NCBI GenBank assembly: GCA_036001225.1
Contig: DASYUM010000231.1
Location: 1 to 38,997 of the forward strand
Source of the DNA: DASYUM01 sp036001225
GTDB lineage: Bacteria; Methylomirabilota; Methylomirabilia; Rokubacteriales; DASRDR01
Direction of reading: 5' to 3'
DNA length: 38,997 nt
Part shown: positions 1 through 7,416 of the stretch, in pieces
Layout: the number at the start of each line of letters is the position of its first letter
How positions within the stretch are numbered: position 1 is the first letter of the stretch
Notes under the pieces: model-generated
The model's input: only the letters and a program-made list of their open reading frames with translations
Database searches by the model: none
Told to the model about the DNA's origin: nothing
Translations under genes and position numbers: made by a program

Positions 1-58
1 GGGGCGCCGGGAGCGCGAGCATCAAGACCACGGCGACGCGGGAGAACAGGGGACTCAT
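1..58 (-). CDS. Exported protein, 5' end only (cut by window edge)
   Basis: The minus strand starts with ATG at 58 and stays open to the window edge. The 19 visible residues (MSPLFSRVAVVLMLALPAP) look like a Sec signal peptide: one arginine, a hydrophobic core, then small residues and prolines. A purine-rich stretch, GGGAGGGAT, lies about 7 bases upstream as a ribosome binding site. It is divergent from the binding-protein gene at 229. The mature protein lies outside the window, so its function cannot be named; a transporter binding protein would fit the neighbourhood, but that is a guess. Confidence 0.5.
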   Translation of the reverse strand, partial: MSPLFSRVAVVLMLALPAP

Positions 59-228
59 CGCGGTATCCCTCCCGGCATGCCAGCCTCCTTGGTTGCGCTC
101 ATGGTAGTGGAGATGGGAGTCCGAGAAAAGCCGGCCCGCGCCGGACGCGACGCCCTTGACCGCCCGAGAGGCTCGGCGTAGGGTCGCCGGGACCGCTCCG
201 ACCGCCCGGGGCGAGGAAGGAGTCGACG

Positions 229-1218
229 ATGGGCACGAGACTTCGCCTGGCCATCCTCATCCTGGCGCTCGCCGGGGCGGGGCCCGTCGCCGAGGCCCAG
301 ACCAGGACGAAGGTCACCGTGTTCGAGGCCTGGTTCATCCACAACGAGTCGATGGGCGCGCCGACCGCGGTCGAGAAGGGCTTCTTCGGCGACCTCGACG
401 TGAACGTCGGCGGTGGCGGACCCGGGCACTCGCCCATCGACCGGGTGATGGCCGAGACGAAGCGCGGCGGGATCGCGTTCGGCGTCGATTATCCGTACAA
501 CCTGCTGGAGGCGCGCGAGCAGCGGAAGCTCCCGCTGGTCGCCGTCGCCCACGACTTCCAGACCTCAGCGGTCCGCCTCATCTCGTGGAAGGAGCTCAAG
601 AGCGCGCGCGACATCGAGGGCCGGGTCGGCACCTGGATCGGATACGACAAGCAGGTCAAGGCCGCGGTCGGCCCCGACTGGGCCACGCGCATCGAGCTCG
701 TGAACCAGCGAGGCGATCCGGCGACGATCGGCGCCTGGCTGAAGAAGGACTACCCGTTCGCCCACGCGATGAGCTACAACGAGCTGCTGGTCGCGAAGCG
801 GACCGCCTCCGGCCGCTTCTGGCAGTACAGCTTCGCCGACTTCGGCATCGACTGGCCCGAGAACATCGTCTTCACCACCGAGGCGATCGTTCGCCGGCAC
901 CCCACGGTGGTGCAGGCGTTCGTCACCGGGCGCTACCGGGGCTACCGGCGCGCGCTGGCCAACCGCGACGAGGCCGTGCAGACTCTGCTGCGGTACAACC
1001 CCGACCTGAAGGGCCAGGAGCGGCACGAGCTGGAGGGGATGGCCGCCATCGCGTCGGTCATGGTGACGCCGGCGTCGAGGAAGAACGGGCTCGGCTGGAT
1101 CGACCCCGCCGGGTGGGAGCGCGTCGGTCGGGACCTGACGCGGGCCGGGCTCCTTCCGGGGTCGCCGAACGTGAAGGCGGCCTACACGCGGGCGTTCCCG
1201 AGCGGCGTCACCCCCTGA
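229..1218 (+). CDS. ABC transporter substrate-binding protein, NMT1/SsuA-like
   Basis: A 329-residue periplasmic protein. The signal peptide runs to about residue 23 (AEAQ), and a short region follows that resembles binding proteins of the nitrate/sulfonate/taurine and thiamine-precursor class. The APTAVEKGFFGDLDVNV segment is the usual helix and strand after the first ligand-loop residues. Length fits the family (300-340). RBS GAGGAAGGAG sits just upstream of ATG. No permease or ATPase of this class follows: the next gene is a peptide-type permease on the other strand, so the partner must be upstream or elsewhere. The ligand cannot be told from sequence alone. Confidence 0.75.
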   Translation: MGTRLRLAILILALAGAGPVAEAQTRTKVTVFEAWFIHNESMGAPTAVEKGFFGDLDVNVGGGGPGHSPIDRVMAETKRGGIAFGVDYPYNLLEAREQRKLPLVAVAHDFQTSAVRLISWKELKSARDIEGRVGTWIGYDKQVKAAVGPDWATRIELVNQRGDPATIGAWLKKDYPFAHAMSYNELLVAKRTASGRFWQYSFADFGIDWPENIVFTTEAIVRRHPTVVQAFVTGRYRGYRRALANRDEAVQTLLRYNPDLKGQERHELEGMAAIASVMVTPASRKNGLGWIDPAGWERVGRDLTRAGLLPGSPNVKAAYTRAFPSGVTP

Positions 1219-1253
1219 GCGGGCCCGGCGCGGCGGCGCCGCGGCGGGCCCGC
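1219..1253. terminator. GC-rich hairpin between convergent genes
   Basis: An 8-base perfect inverted repeat, GCGGGCCC at 1219-1226 and GGGCCCGC at 1246-1253, flanks a further self-complementary GC core. It fills the gap between the stop of the binding protein gene (+) and the stop of the permease gene (-). No long T run follows, so it may be a weak bidirectional terminator. Confidence 0.5.
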
Positions 1254-1263
1254 GTTCCCCCCG

Positions 1264-2208
1264 TCACAGCTTCTCGCGGACGCGGGGATCGAGGAGCGCC
1301 GCGACGAGATCGGCGGCCAGCGTGCAGAGGACGAACAGCCACGTCGTCACCAGGACCGTCCCCAGTACGACCGGGTAGTTGCGGGTGACGACGCCGTCGT
1401 AGACGAGCCGGCCGAGGCCCGGGCGGGCGAAGACGATCTCGGCGAACACGGCCCCGGACAGGAGCCGCCCGATCCCCACGCCGAGGAGGATCACCGTGGG
1501 GAGGATCGCGAGCTTGAGCGCGTGGCGGAACACGATGCGCCGCTCGGGCAAGCCGAAGGCCCGGGCGGTCCGGATGTACGGCTCGCCGAGCACCTCCAGC
1601 ATCGAGGCGCGCACGAGCCGGGCGAGATAGCCCACCCACCCGACCCCGATGGCAAAGGCCGGCAGGGCCAGGTGCCAGAGCCGGCTCCCGAGGTCGTCCG
1701 GCCGGCCGGCGCCGATGGCGGGGAACCACTTCAGCCAGACGGCGAAGACGAGGAGGGCGTAGATCGCGACGATGAACGAGGGGACCGCGATCGCGCTCAC
1801 GGAGAGGACGCCTGCCACCCGGTCGAGCCAGCTTCCGCGATGGAGGGCCGAGAAGCAGCCGAGCGGGATCCCGAGCAGGATCGCCCAGCCGATCCCGAGC
1901 GTGGCGAGCGCCCCGGTGTGGGGGAGGGCCAGCCAGACGAGCCGGGCGACCGGCTGGTTCGACCAGACGTCGGTGCCGAGGTCACCCCGCAGCGTGTTGG
2001 CGACGAAGCGCGCGAACTGGACGGGGATGGGCCGGTCGAGCCCCATCCGGACCCGGAAGTCCTCGCGCATCTCGGGGGTGGCGCGCGGGCCGAGCGCGAT
2101 GCTGGCCGGATCGCCCGGCACCAGGTGCAGCATGGCGAAGAGCATCGCCATCGCCACCAACACGATGACCAGGGCCAGGGCCAGCCGGCGGAGGGCGTAG
2201 CGCAGCAT
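1264..2208 (-). CDS. ABC transporter permease, DppB/OppB type
   Basis: A 314-residue inner-membrane protein that would form half of the channel of a peptide/nickel-type importer. It shows the family layout: a first membrane helix at residues 9-30 (ALALVIVLVAMAMLFAML), the HLVPGDPA motif, a periplasmic loop with MGLDRPIPVQF, then about five more helices. The EAA-loop, which contacts the ATPase, reads YIRTARAFGLPERRIVFRHA near residue 215. The C terminus ends AALLDPRVREKL, as is usual. The normal DppC, DppD/F and DppA partners are not next to it on either side, so it is an orphan here or the distal end of a disrupted operon. Confidence 0.88.
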   Translation of the reverse strand: MLRYALRRLALALVIVLVAMAMLFAMLHLVPGDPASIALGPRATPEMREDFRVRMGLDRPIPVQFARFVANTLRGDLGTDVWSNQPVARLVWLALPHTGALATLGIGWAILLGIPLGCFSALHRGSWLDRVAGVLSVSAIAVPSFIVAIYALLVFAVWLKWFPAIGAGRPDDLGSRLWHLALPAFAIGVGWVGYLARLVRASMLEVLGEPYIRTARAFGLPERRIVFRHALKLAILPTVILLGVGIGRLLSGAVFAEIVFARPGLGRLVYDGVVTRNYPVVLGTVLVTTWLFVLCTLAADLVAALLDPRVREKL

Positions 2209-2303
2209 GGCGACGGGCGGGTGCCATGCTAACAGGAAAGCCGGGCGGCCGCGATCGCGCCTCCCCGCGGCATCCGTGCTCCGGGATGGCGCCCGACCGC
2301 GTG

Positions 2304-2332
2304 TTGTCGAGCTCGGAAGGATACCGTATCGT
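2304..2332 (+). promoter_or_regulatory. Candidate sigma70-type promoter for the hydrolase at 2440
   Basis: TTGTCG at 2304-2309 and TATCGT at 2327-2332 are spaced by 17 bases in the 231-base divergent gap between the permease (-) and the alpha/beta hydrolase (+). The start codon is about 108 bases downstream. This is a pattern match only. Confidence 0.3.
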
Positions 2333-2439
2333 AGTGAGCCACCGCAGGCGAGAACGCCGCATGCTCACGCGACCCTCACGACGCTGGATGTGCCGCGCGG
2401 CGCAGCCCTGACCCTGCCAACCACGAACGGAGATAGCCT

Positions 2440-3453
2440 ATGCGGGCGACCAAAGCTCTGATTCCCCATCAGGTGACTCGACGGACGTTTCTGGGCGCCG
2501 CGGCCACGGGCGTCGTGCTGGCAACGACCCGTTCGGCACCAGCCCAGCAGCCGGCGCCGCCAGCGCCGCGGGTCAAAGGGCCGCGCGTGTGGCTCGACAT
2601 GGACCAGCCGGAGCTCGACGACGCCTACGACCAGAGCGTGTACGCGCCGAACCTGCAGCAGGTCGTCGGGCGCTACGCCACCAACAGCGCAGGCGTGCGG
2701 GCGCGCCTGGGCGCGCCGCAGCGCCACACCTACGGGTCGACCGCCATCGAGGCGCTCGACGTCTATCAGACCAAGCGCCCTAACGCGCCGATCAACATCT
2801 TCATCCATGGCGGCGCCTGGCGCGGCGGCCTCGCCGCGCACTCCGCGTACCCCGCCGAGGTGTTCGTGCGCGCCGGCGCGCATTTCGTGGTGCCGGACTT
2901 CGCGTGGGTACAGGACGTCGGCGGCAGCCTCCTGCCGATGGCCGAGCAGGTGCGCCGCTCGGTTGCCTGGGTTTACCGCAATGCCCAGAGCTTCGGCGGC
3001 GACCCCGGCCGCATCTACATCTCGGGCCATTCCTCGGGTGGCCATCTCGCGGGCGTGATCCTCACCACCGACTGGCCCAAGGACTTCAACCTCCCGGCGG
3101 ACACGGTCAAGGGAGGGCTGTGTTGTAGCGGGATGTTCGACCTGAAGCCGGTGCGCCTCTCGGCGCGCAGCCGGTACGTCAAGTTCACCGACGAGATGGA
3201 GCAGGCGTTGAGTCCCCCGCGCCATCTCGACAAGCTCAGCGCCCCCGTGATCGTCGCGTACGGCACGCTCGAGACCCCGGAGTTCCGACGCCAGTCGCGC
3301 GACTTCGCCGCAGCGGTGAAGGCGGCCGGCAAACCGGTGACGCTGCTCGTCGCCGACGGCTACAACCACTTCGAGATCATCGAGACGCTCGCGAACCCCT
3401 ACGGCCTCTTGGGTCGCGCGGTGCTCGAGCAGATGGCGCTCGTGCCAGCATGA
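2440..3453 (+). CDS. Tat-exported alpha/beta hydrolase (esterase/arylformamidase-like)
   Basis: A 337-residue protein with a twin-arginine signal (TRRTFLGAAATGVVLATT, residues 13-30) that ends near SAPAQQ, so it should be exported folded. The oxyanion-hole motif HGGAWRGG and the nucleophile elbow GHSSGG (Ser198) place it with BD-FAE/kynurenine-formamidase-like esterases of the HSL type. The acid residue probably lies in the VIVAYGTLETPEF region, and the catalytic His is in YNHFEI near the end. An RBS (GGAGA) precedes the ATG. The substrate is unknown. Family members act on small esters, N-formylkynurenine or carbamates. A GC hairpin follows the gene. Confidence 0.85.
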   Translation: MRATKALIPHQVTRRTFLGAAATGVVLATTRSAPAQQPAPPAPRVKGPRVWLDMDQPELDDAYDQSVYAPNLQQVVGRYATNSAGVRARLGAPQRHTYGSTAIEALDVYQTKRPNAPINIFIHGGAWRGGLAAHSAYPAEVFVRAGAHFVVPDFAWVQDVGGSLLPMAEQVRRSVAWVYRNAQSFGGDPGRIYISGHSSGGHLAGVILTTDWPKDFNLPADTVKGGLCCSGMFDLKPVRLSARSRYVKFTDEMEQALSPPRHLDKLSAPVIVAYGTLETPEFRRQSRDFAAAVKAAGKPVTLLVADGYNHFEIIETLANPYGLLGRAVLEQMALVPA

Positions 3454-3482
3454 GGCGGGGGGCGCCCACCCCGGCGCGCCCG

Positions 3483-3506
3483 GGCCCGCGCCGCCCGCGG
3501 CGGGCC
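3483..3506. terminator. GC-rich hairpin after the Tat hydrolase
   Basis: GGCCCGC at 3483-3489 pairs with GCGGGCC at 3500-3506, about 30 bases after the stop codon. It has no clear T tract. It could be a terminator or only a GC-rich palindrome. Confidence 0.3.
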
Positions 3507-3624
3507 TGTGGGCGGTGGCGTTGAGCCTCATTCGTAATTCCCGCTGCATTGTGCGGGTTGTCGATCGTCGCGCTGGTCGGGTTCGGCGTGACGCTTTGCG
3601 GAAGGCCCACCAGGCATAGCCGAC

Positions 3625-4062
3625 ATGGAACATCAGCAACCCCTTGACTGTGTCGCATTCATCGTCCTTGCTGCCAACCAGGTCCTCGCAGAGAAGAGAG
3701 CTCTGACGAAGAGAGTTGTCCCCGGAGCTCTGGCTTTACCTGGCGGTCACATGGAGGCGGGCGAGTCTCCGGAAGCGGCGCTCCGGCGCGAGGTGCTGGA
3801 GGAACTGGGGGTTGTAGCGACACGAGCTACCCAGGTATGCACGTTATTGCATCAATCGGAAGAGCTGAGGAGACTTCACTACTTCGCGGCCGAGGAGTGG
3901 GACGGCGAGATTCAGTGTCGAGAGGCTGAGGCCTTGATCTGGATCCCCCTTGGGGAGCTTCACCGGCTGGATCTCGATGCCGATCGAGTAGCGGTGGAGC
4001 AGTATGTGCGGGGCACGCTTTTTCAGGGACCGGCGGTGAATCTGGGGTCCGAGGGCCTATGA
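3625..4062 (+). CDS. Nudix hydrolase
   Basis: A 145-residue protein with an intact Nudix box at residues 41-63: G, five residues, E, seven residues, then REVLEELGV. This matches the canonical G-x5-E-x7-REUxEExGU metal-binding helix, so it should hydrolyse a nucleoside-diphosphate-linked compound with Mg2+. The N terminus (DCVAFIVLAANQVLAEKR) is the first beta strand and the protein is single-domain, of MutT-like size. Base composition is noticeably less GC-rich than its neighbours (for example agagagctctgacgaagaga), which may mean recent transfer. No strong RBS is visible. The substrate cannot be predicted. Confidence 0.88.
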   Translation: MEHQQPLDCVAFIVLAANQVLAEKRALTKRVVPGALALPGGHMEAGESPEAALRREVLEELGVVATRATQVCTLLHQSEELRRLHYFAAEEWDGEIQCREAEALIWIPLGELHRLDLDADRVAVEQYVRGTLFQGPAVNLGSEGL

Positions 4063-4108
4063 GCGCGTTTCCATCGAGCCAGGTTGAGAGTATCCCGAGA
4101 ACGCGCTC
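4061..4108. terminator. Inverted repeat between convergent Nudix and hydrolase genes
   Basis: GAGCGCGTT at 4061-4069 is perfectly complementary to AACGCGCTC at 4100-4108. The repeat begins within the stop codon of the Nudix gene and ends four bases before the stop of the opposite-strand hydrolase gene. This placement fits a bidirectional terminator. Confidence 0.4.
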
Positions 4109-4111
4109 GTC

Positions 4112-5011
4112 TCAGGAAGTTGCAGCGTCATCCGCACCCATCAGGAAGGCGCGCAGTTCCGAGTAGGTCTCGTCCGGCGCTTCTTCGGGAAGGAAATGCC
4201 CGCAGTCGAGTGGACGTCCCTGCACGTTGTCGGCCCAACCTCGCCAGATCCCCAACGTGTCGTACCACTTCTGGAGCGCGCCTTGTCCGCTCCAAAGCGC
4301 CAGGACCGGGCAGCTGATGCGTCGCCCCCCGCGCCGGTCGGCTTCGTCTTGCTCGAAGTCGAGCGTGGCCGCCGCTCGATACTCTTCGCAGATCGCGTGG
4401 ATTGTCTCGGGGTCGCTCAGAGCACGCAGGTACTCGGTGCGCACCTCGTCGGGGAAGGCCGCTTCGACCACGCTCCAGCCGTCCAGGACACCGTCGAGGA
4501 CTGCCTCCGGCGCAGCTTCGACGAGACGCTCCGGCAGGGGGTATGGCTGCGACAGCAGCGACCAGGGCCAGAAGTTCAAGGCGAACGCCATGTCCGCCCG
4601 GCGGAACGCCTCGCTCACCGGCACGATGTCGAGCACCGCCAGCCGCTCCACACGCTTCGGATGATCGAGCGCGAGCCGGTAGGCGACGCGTCCGCCGCGA
4701 TCGTGCCCGGCTACGGAGAACCGGTCGAAGCCGAGCCGCTCCATCACCGCCACCATGTCACGCGCCATTGCCCGTTTTGAGTAGGGCTCGTGGTTGGCAG
4801 TCGTGAGTGGTTTACTGCTGCTCCCGTAGCCACGCAGGTCAGCGGCAACCACGGTGAACTCGCGAGCAAGGCGCGGCGCGATCTTGTGCCACATGATGTG
4901 AGTCTGCGGGAAGCCGTGCAGCAGCAAGAGGGGTGGCCCGCCGCCACCGTGTCTCACACGGATGGCGGCTTGGCCGGTCTCGATCGTCGTCAACCCGAAC
5001 CCGTCGAACAT
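4112..5011 (-). CDS. Alpha/beta hydrolase, haloacetate-dehalogenase-like
   Basis: A 299-residue cytoplasmic hydrolase. LLHGFPQ (oxyanion side) is followed by AADLRGYG and the nucleophile elbow GHDRGGR with Asp104. Asp (not Ser), Arg105 and Arg108 are the pattern of fluoroacetate/haloacetate dehalogenases, where the two arginines hold the carboxylate. The second acid is Asp128 (LAVLDIVP) and the His is in DCGHFLPEE. From memory of that family, the halide pocket has a His-Trp pair; here the aligned pair is Pro149-Trp150, so halide stabilisation may differ. Epoxide hydrolase activity is less likely but not excluded. It stands alone, convergent with the Nudix gene. Confidence 0.8.
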   Translation of the reverse strand: MFDGFGLTTIETGQAAIRVRHGGGGPPLLLLHGFPQTHIMWHKIAPRLAREFTVVAADLRGYGSSSKPLTTANHEPYSKRAMARDMVAVMERLGFDRFSVAGHDRGGRVAYRLALDHPKRVERLAVLDIVPVSEAFRRADMAFALNFWPWSLLSQPYPLPERLVEAAPEAVLDGVLDGWSVVEAAFPDEVRTEYLRALSDPETIHAICEEYRAAATLDFEQDEADRRGGRRISCPVLALWSGQGALQKWYDTLGIWRGWADNVQGRPLDCGHFLPEEAPDETYSELRAFLMGADDAATS

Positions 5012-5202
5012 GACGCTACGTCCGATTGCCGTCGAGAGCTGTCAGCCCTTCAATCATGACATTCTTCTTTCTCCCTGGAACGCCCGCTTTGGGGCACTGC
5101 TCGTATTGCGTCATGGCGAACGGGTGTACCATGTGTGACGTGGATGCAGGCTCGCCGCGCACGAGGGTGGTCCGCGAGAACCCGACACGAGGAGGCTGAG
5201 GA

Positions 5203-5619
5203 ATGGGCGTTCGCCCCGACCAGATCCGCGCAAACCGCGACTACTTCGCCCACAAGCTCCAGGCCGAGAAGCAGCGGAACGATGTGCTGAAGGCCGTGGA
5301 GGCCGGCACGTTCGACTTCGTGCTCCTCGATACGCGGGGTGCCGAGGCCTTTGCCGGCGGACATATCCCGGGCGCGTGGGCCCTCGCGCCGTCCGAGGTG
5401 GATCACAAGGCAGAGCTGCTGCCCAAGGACAAGGAGCTCGTGACCTACTGCTGGGGACACGACTGACAGCTCTCCGCGAAGGTGGCTCTGCAGTTGGCAG
5501 AGCTCGGGTTCTTCGTCAAGGAGATGAACGTCGGCTGGAAGGAGTGGACCCACAACCGTCACCCCACTCATCAGGGGAAGGCCGACATCGACGGCCTCCG
5601 ATGTAACTGCAGCAAGTAG
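5203..5619 (+). CDS. Rhodanese-like protein with in-frame TGA (probable selenoprotein)
   Basis: Starting at ATG 5203 (RBS GAGGAGG), the first 87 codons encode a rhodanese fold: FVLLDTRGAEAFAGGHIPGA, then the active-site loop VTYCWGHD. A TGA follows at 5464-5466, codon 88. The same frame stays open for 50 more codons to TAG at 5617 and encodes the expected rest of the domain (LSAKVALQLAELGFFVKEMN, then GWKEWT). In related rhodanese-like proteins, as I recall them, this position is the second Cys of a YCW-x3-C loop, so TGA replaces Cys. With the hairpin at 5484-5504, selenocysteine insertion is more likely than a nonsense mutation. The full product would have 138 residues and end CNCSK. The canonical loop Cys (YCW) is kept. 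Confidence 0.75.
5484..5504 (+). promoter_or_regulatory. Bacterial SECIS-like hairpin after the rhodanese TGA
   Basis: GCTCTGC at 5485-5491 pairs perfectly with GCAGAGC at 5497-5503, and a G-T pair extends it at 5484/5504. The apical loop AGTTG (5492-5496) begins 25 bases after the TGA and has G as its second base. Known bacterial SECIS elements have an apical loop roughly 16-37 bases after UGA, with a G in the first two loop positions, so this fits. It lies inside the coding frame, as bacterial SECIS elements do. Confidence 0.6.
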
Positions 5620-5822
5620 CGTGGCGCCCGTAGCGCGGCCGCGCCGCGGGCGGGGTCGGCAGGCGACGGGCGGCGGCACCGGACCGACGGCGGTACCGGC
5701 TTCGACCCAGACTTCTCAGCGCCTCAACGCGTCGTCCCAGCCCACGGGGAGATCTGCCCCCCGAACGGTCCATCGGACGAAGCGCGTCGGGCCCATGTGC
5801 GGGATCATGGCCCGCATTGCCG

Positions 5823-5942
5823 TCACATGCGGCGCTGCGTGGACGAACGCCTGGAGCGCGCCTGCTGCGCCTGGCCGGGAAGCGGCGCGGCGTAGAGGGC
5901 GACGGCGAGGACGGCGGTGAGCGCAGCCCGCGTGACCTTCAT
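5823..5942 (-). pseudogene. Remnant of an exported protein gene (signal peptide only)
   Basis: From ATG 5942 (GAGGTG upstream as RBS) the minus strand encodes MKVTRAALTAVLAVALYAAP followed by LPGQAQQ. This is a clear signal peptide with a cleavage site of the type seen in ABC binding proteins that start after AQQ. The frame then loses sense (ARSRRSSTQRRM) and stops at 5823. No mature domain is found downstream in any frame. I read it as the 5' end of a deleted gene. Confidence 0.35.
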
Positions 5943-5973
5943 GCCGAACACCTCGGGTCGCTGACGTCGGCGC

Positions 5974-6132
5974 TCACCTGCTCGCGACCCCAGGTTGGGC
6001 GCACGGCCAGGTCACGAGCCGCCGGCTCGAGGATCTTTGCTCGTCGGTGAGGATCTTGCCGAATTCCAGCACACGCGGGGCCGTCCAGGCGTCATGGTCC
6101 AGGAGTCCATCCAGAAGGTCGAGAGTCAGCAT
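5974..6132 (-). pseudogene. DinB-like protein, 5' fragment
   Basis: From ATG 6132 the minus strand reads MLTLDLLDGLLDHDAWTAPR and then VLEFGKILTDEQ. This resembles the first helices of DinB/YfiT-like four-helix proteins, in which an early LLDHDAWT-type helix carries the first metal His. The frame then becomes arginine-rich and stops at 5974, after 52 codons, while the family normally has 150-180 residues. It is therefore a decayed or truncated copy. The identification rests on about 30 residues. Confidence 0.4.
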
Positions 6133-6207
6133 GCTCGTCGTCCTCGGTGTGGCGCAATGGCGACGATGCGAGGGTACGGTCTCTCCTGCGCTCTCCGGTC
6201 GCGATGC

Positions 6208-6774
6208 TCACTTCCCCAGTCGCACCTCCCGCGCCGCCAGCAGCTCCGCAATCTCGCGAAGGCCCGCCTTCTCCGCCATCTCGCGAGGCGTCTCGCAGTC
6301 ATCGATGCGTGTTCGGAGCCGCGGGTCTGCGCCCGCCTCGAGTAAGAGCTCGATGGCGGGCAGGTTTCGTTCGCTGACAGCCATGTGGAGCGGCGTGAAG
6401 TCGTTGACGCCGCGCTGATTCGGGTCTGCTCCGAACAACAGCAGCAGCTGGATGATGTCGGCCACGTCTGGCCGTCCCGGAGCGCCTGGCTGCGGCCGGC
6501 AGCACGACAACGCCGCGATCAACGGAGGAAATCCGGCGTGGCCCTCGGGGTTAGGATCGGCGCCGATCTCGAGCAGGGTGCGGATGAACGGCAGTGGGCT
6601 GTGGTAGATCGCGTATTCGAGGCAGGGCCCGATCGCCGAAGGCATCGACCCGTTCGGCACGCTGTCCGGATCATCGACTCCCGCCCGCAACGCGGCAAGG
6701 TCACCACTGCGAAAGGCGGCGTCGATCTTCTTGAACTTCTCGTACTCCGCGCACCGCTCTGCATCTGACTTCAT
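6208..6774 (-). CDS. Ankyrin-repeat protein
   Basis: A 188-residue protein without a signal peptide, presumably cytoplasmic. After a charged helix (MKSDAERCAEYEKFKKIDAA) it carries ankyrin units: one around LEYAIYHSPLPFIRTLLEIG, one around ADIIQLLLLFGADPNQRG, one with the consensus FTPLHMAVSERNLPAIELLL, and a last one ending LREIAELLAARE. Its ATG overlaps the stop of the upstream nuclease gene (ATGA, 6771-6774), so the two are translationally coupled. Ankyrin repeats bind proteins; given the coupling, the exported nuclease may be its partner, but this is inference. Confidence 0.85.
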   Translation of the reverse strand: MKSDAERCAEYEKFKKIDAAFRSGDLAALRAGVDDPDSVPNGSMPSAIGPCLEYAIYHSPLPFIRTLLEIGADPNPEGHAGFPPLIAALSCCRPQPGAPGRPDVADIIQLLLLFGADPNQRGVNDFTPLHMAVSERNLPAIELLLEAGADPRLRTRIDDCETPREMAEKAGLREIAELLAAREVRLGK

Positions 6775-7376
6775 CGCGTTTGTGTCCCGGTCTTCTTCTC
6801 TGCTGAGCTGGCCCAAATGCCGAGCCGCTTCTGCCGAGCCTTGCGCTCCAACGCCTCGAGCCGCTCCACATACGCCTTCGCCTTCTCTCCAGTCGGCAAC
6901 TTCAGAGAGACGCCCTTGGTGCGCGCCAATCCCTGACTCACCAATACCTCTGCCAGGCTCTTGCCACCCACCTCGACTAATGCGTAATAGCGCGTCTCTT
7001 TGCCACGACCGGCCGCGCCTGCCCAGCGTGTCCGCACGACAAACGGCTCTCGCAAGACCTCCTGCACCTCGTCTCTGGCCTTGACGCCGGCCTTCATGGT
7101 CTCGTCCAGCGTGACACCGAAATACTCGCTCTGCTCGCGCGTTCGCTCCGGATAGCGGAGGTTGGTCTCCGGCGCATCCACAAAATAAAGCCGCAGACTG
7201 AACTCGTTGGTGGCACAGCGCACGCGAAAACTGTCCCCGTCGTTGTCCTTGGAGGTCACATACTGGCAATTGGTGAGGGTAACCCACTGGCGGCGCTCAG
7301 CCGCGCGGCTTGGCCAAGGAGCAACTGACAACAAAAGCAGGACCGCGATGGCGTGCCATGGCTGTGGGATGAGCAT
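6771..7376 (-). CDS. Exported staphylococcal-nuclease-like (SNase) protein
   Basis: I chose ATG 7376 (201 residues) because it begins directly with a signal peptide, MLIPQPWHAIAVLLLLSVAP, ending near SRAAE; an upstream extension to 7484 is arginine-rich and unlikely. The mature part is an OB-fold SNase domain. The residues equivalent to the nuclease active site are present: Asp in DNDGDSF, Arg, Asp and Glu in LRLYFVDAPET, and the second Arg in KETRYYALV. It then has the typical LAEVLVSQGLAR segment and a lysine-rich tail. It should cut DNA or RNA with Ca2+ outside the cytoplasm. It is coupled to the ankyrin gene. Confidence 0.85.
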   Translation of the reverse strand: MLIPQPWHAIAVLLLLSVAPWPSRAAERRQWVTLTNCQYVTSKDNDGDSFRVRCATNEFSLRLYFVDAPETNLRYPERTREQSEYFGVTLDETMKAGVKARDEVQEVLREPFVVRTRWAGAAGRGKETRYYALVEVGGKSLAEVLVSQGLARTKGVSLKLPTGEKAKAYVERLEALERKARQKRLGIWASSAEKKTGTQTR

Positions 7377-7416
7377 GCTCGCGTGATGACGCCTGACTGG
7401 ATGCGCGATGACTCGG

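Larger units (their letters stand above)
5620..6207. other. 588-base stretch with only gene remnants
   Basis: Between the rhodanese stop and the ankyrin gene no intact gene is seen on either strand. The stretch holds the two minus-strand 5' fragments listed separately (signal peptide at 5823-5942, DinB-like at 5974-6132). A short open frame at about 5705-5820 (-) ends GWDDALRR and is not recognised. It looks like a site of past deletion. Confidence 0.5.

Noticed and set aside
5203..5466. Rhodanese as a simple 87-residue truncated gene
   Set aside because: The frame continues with conserved rhodanese sequence to 5619, and a well-placed hairpin follows the TGA, so plain truncation is the weaker reading.
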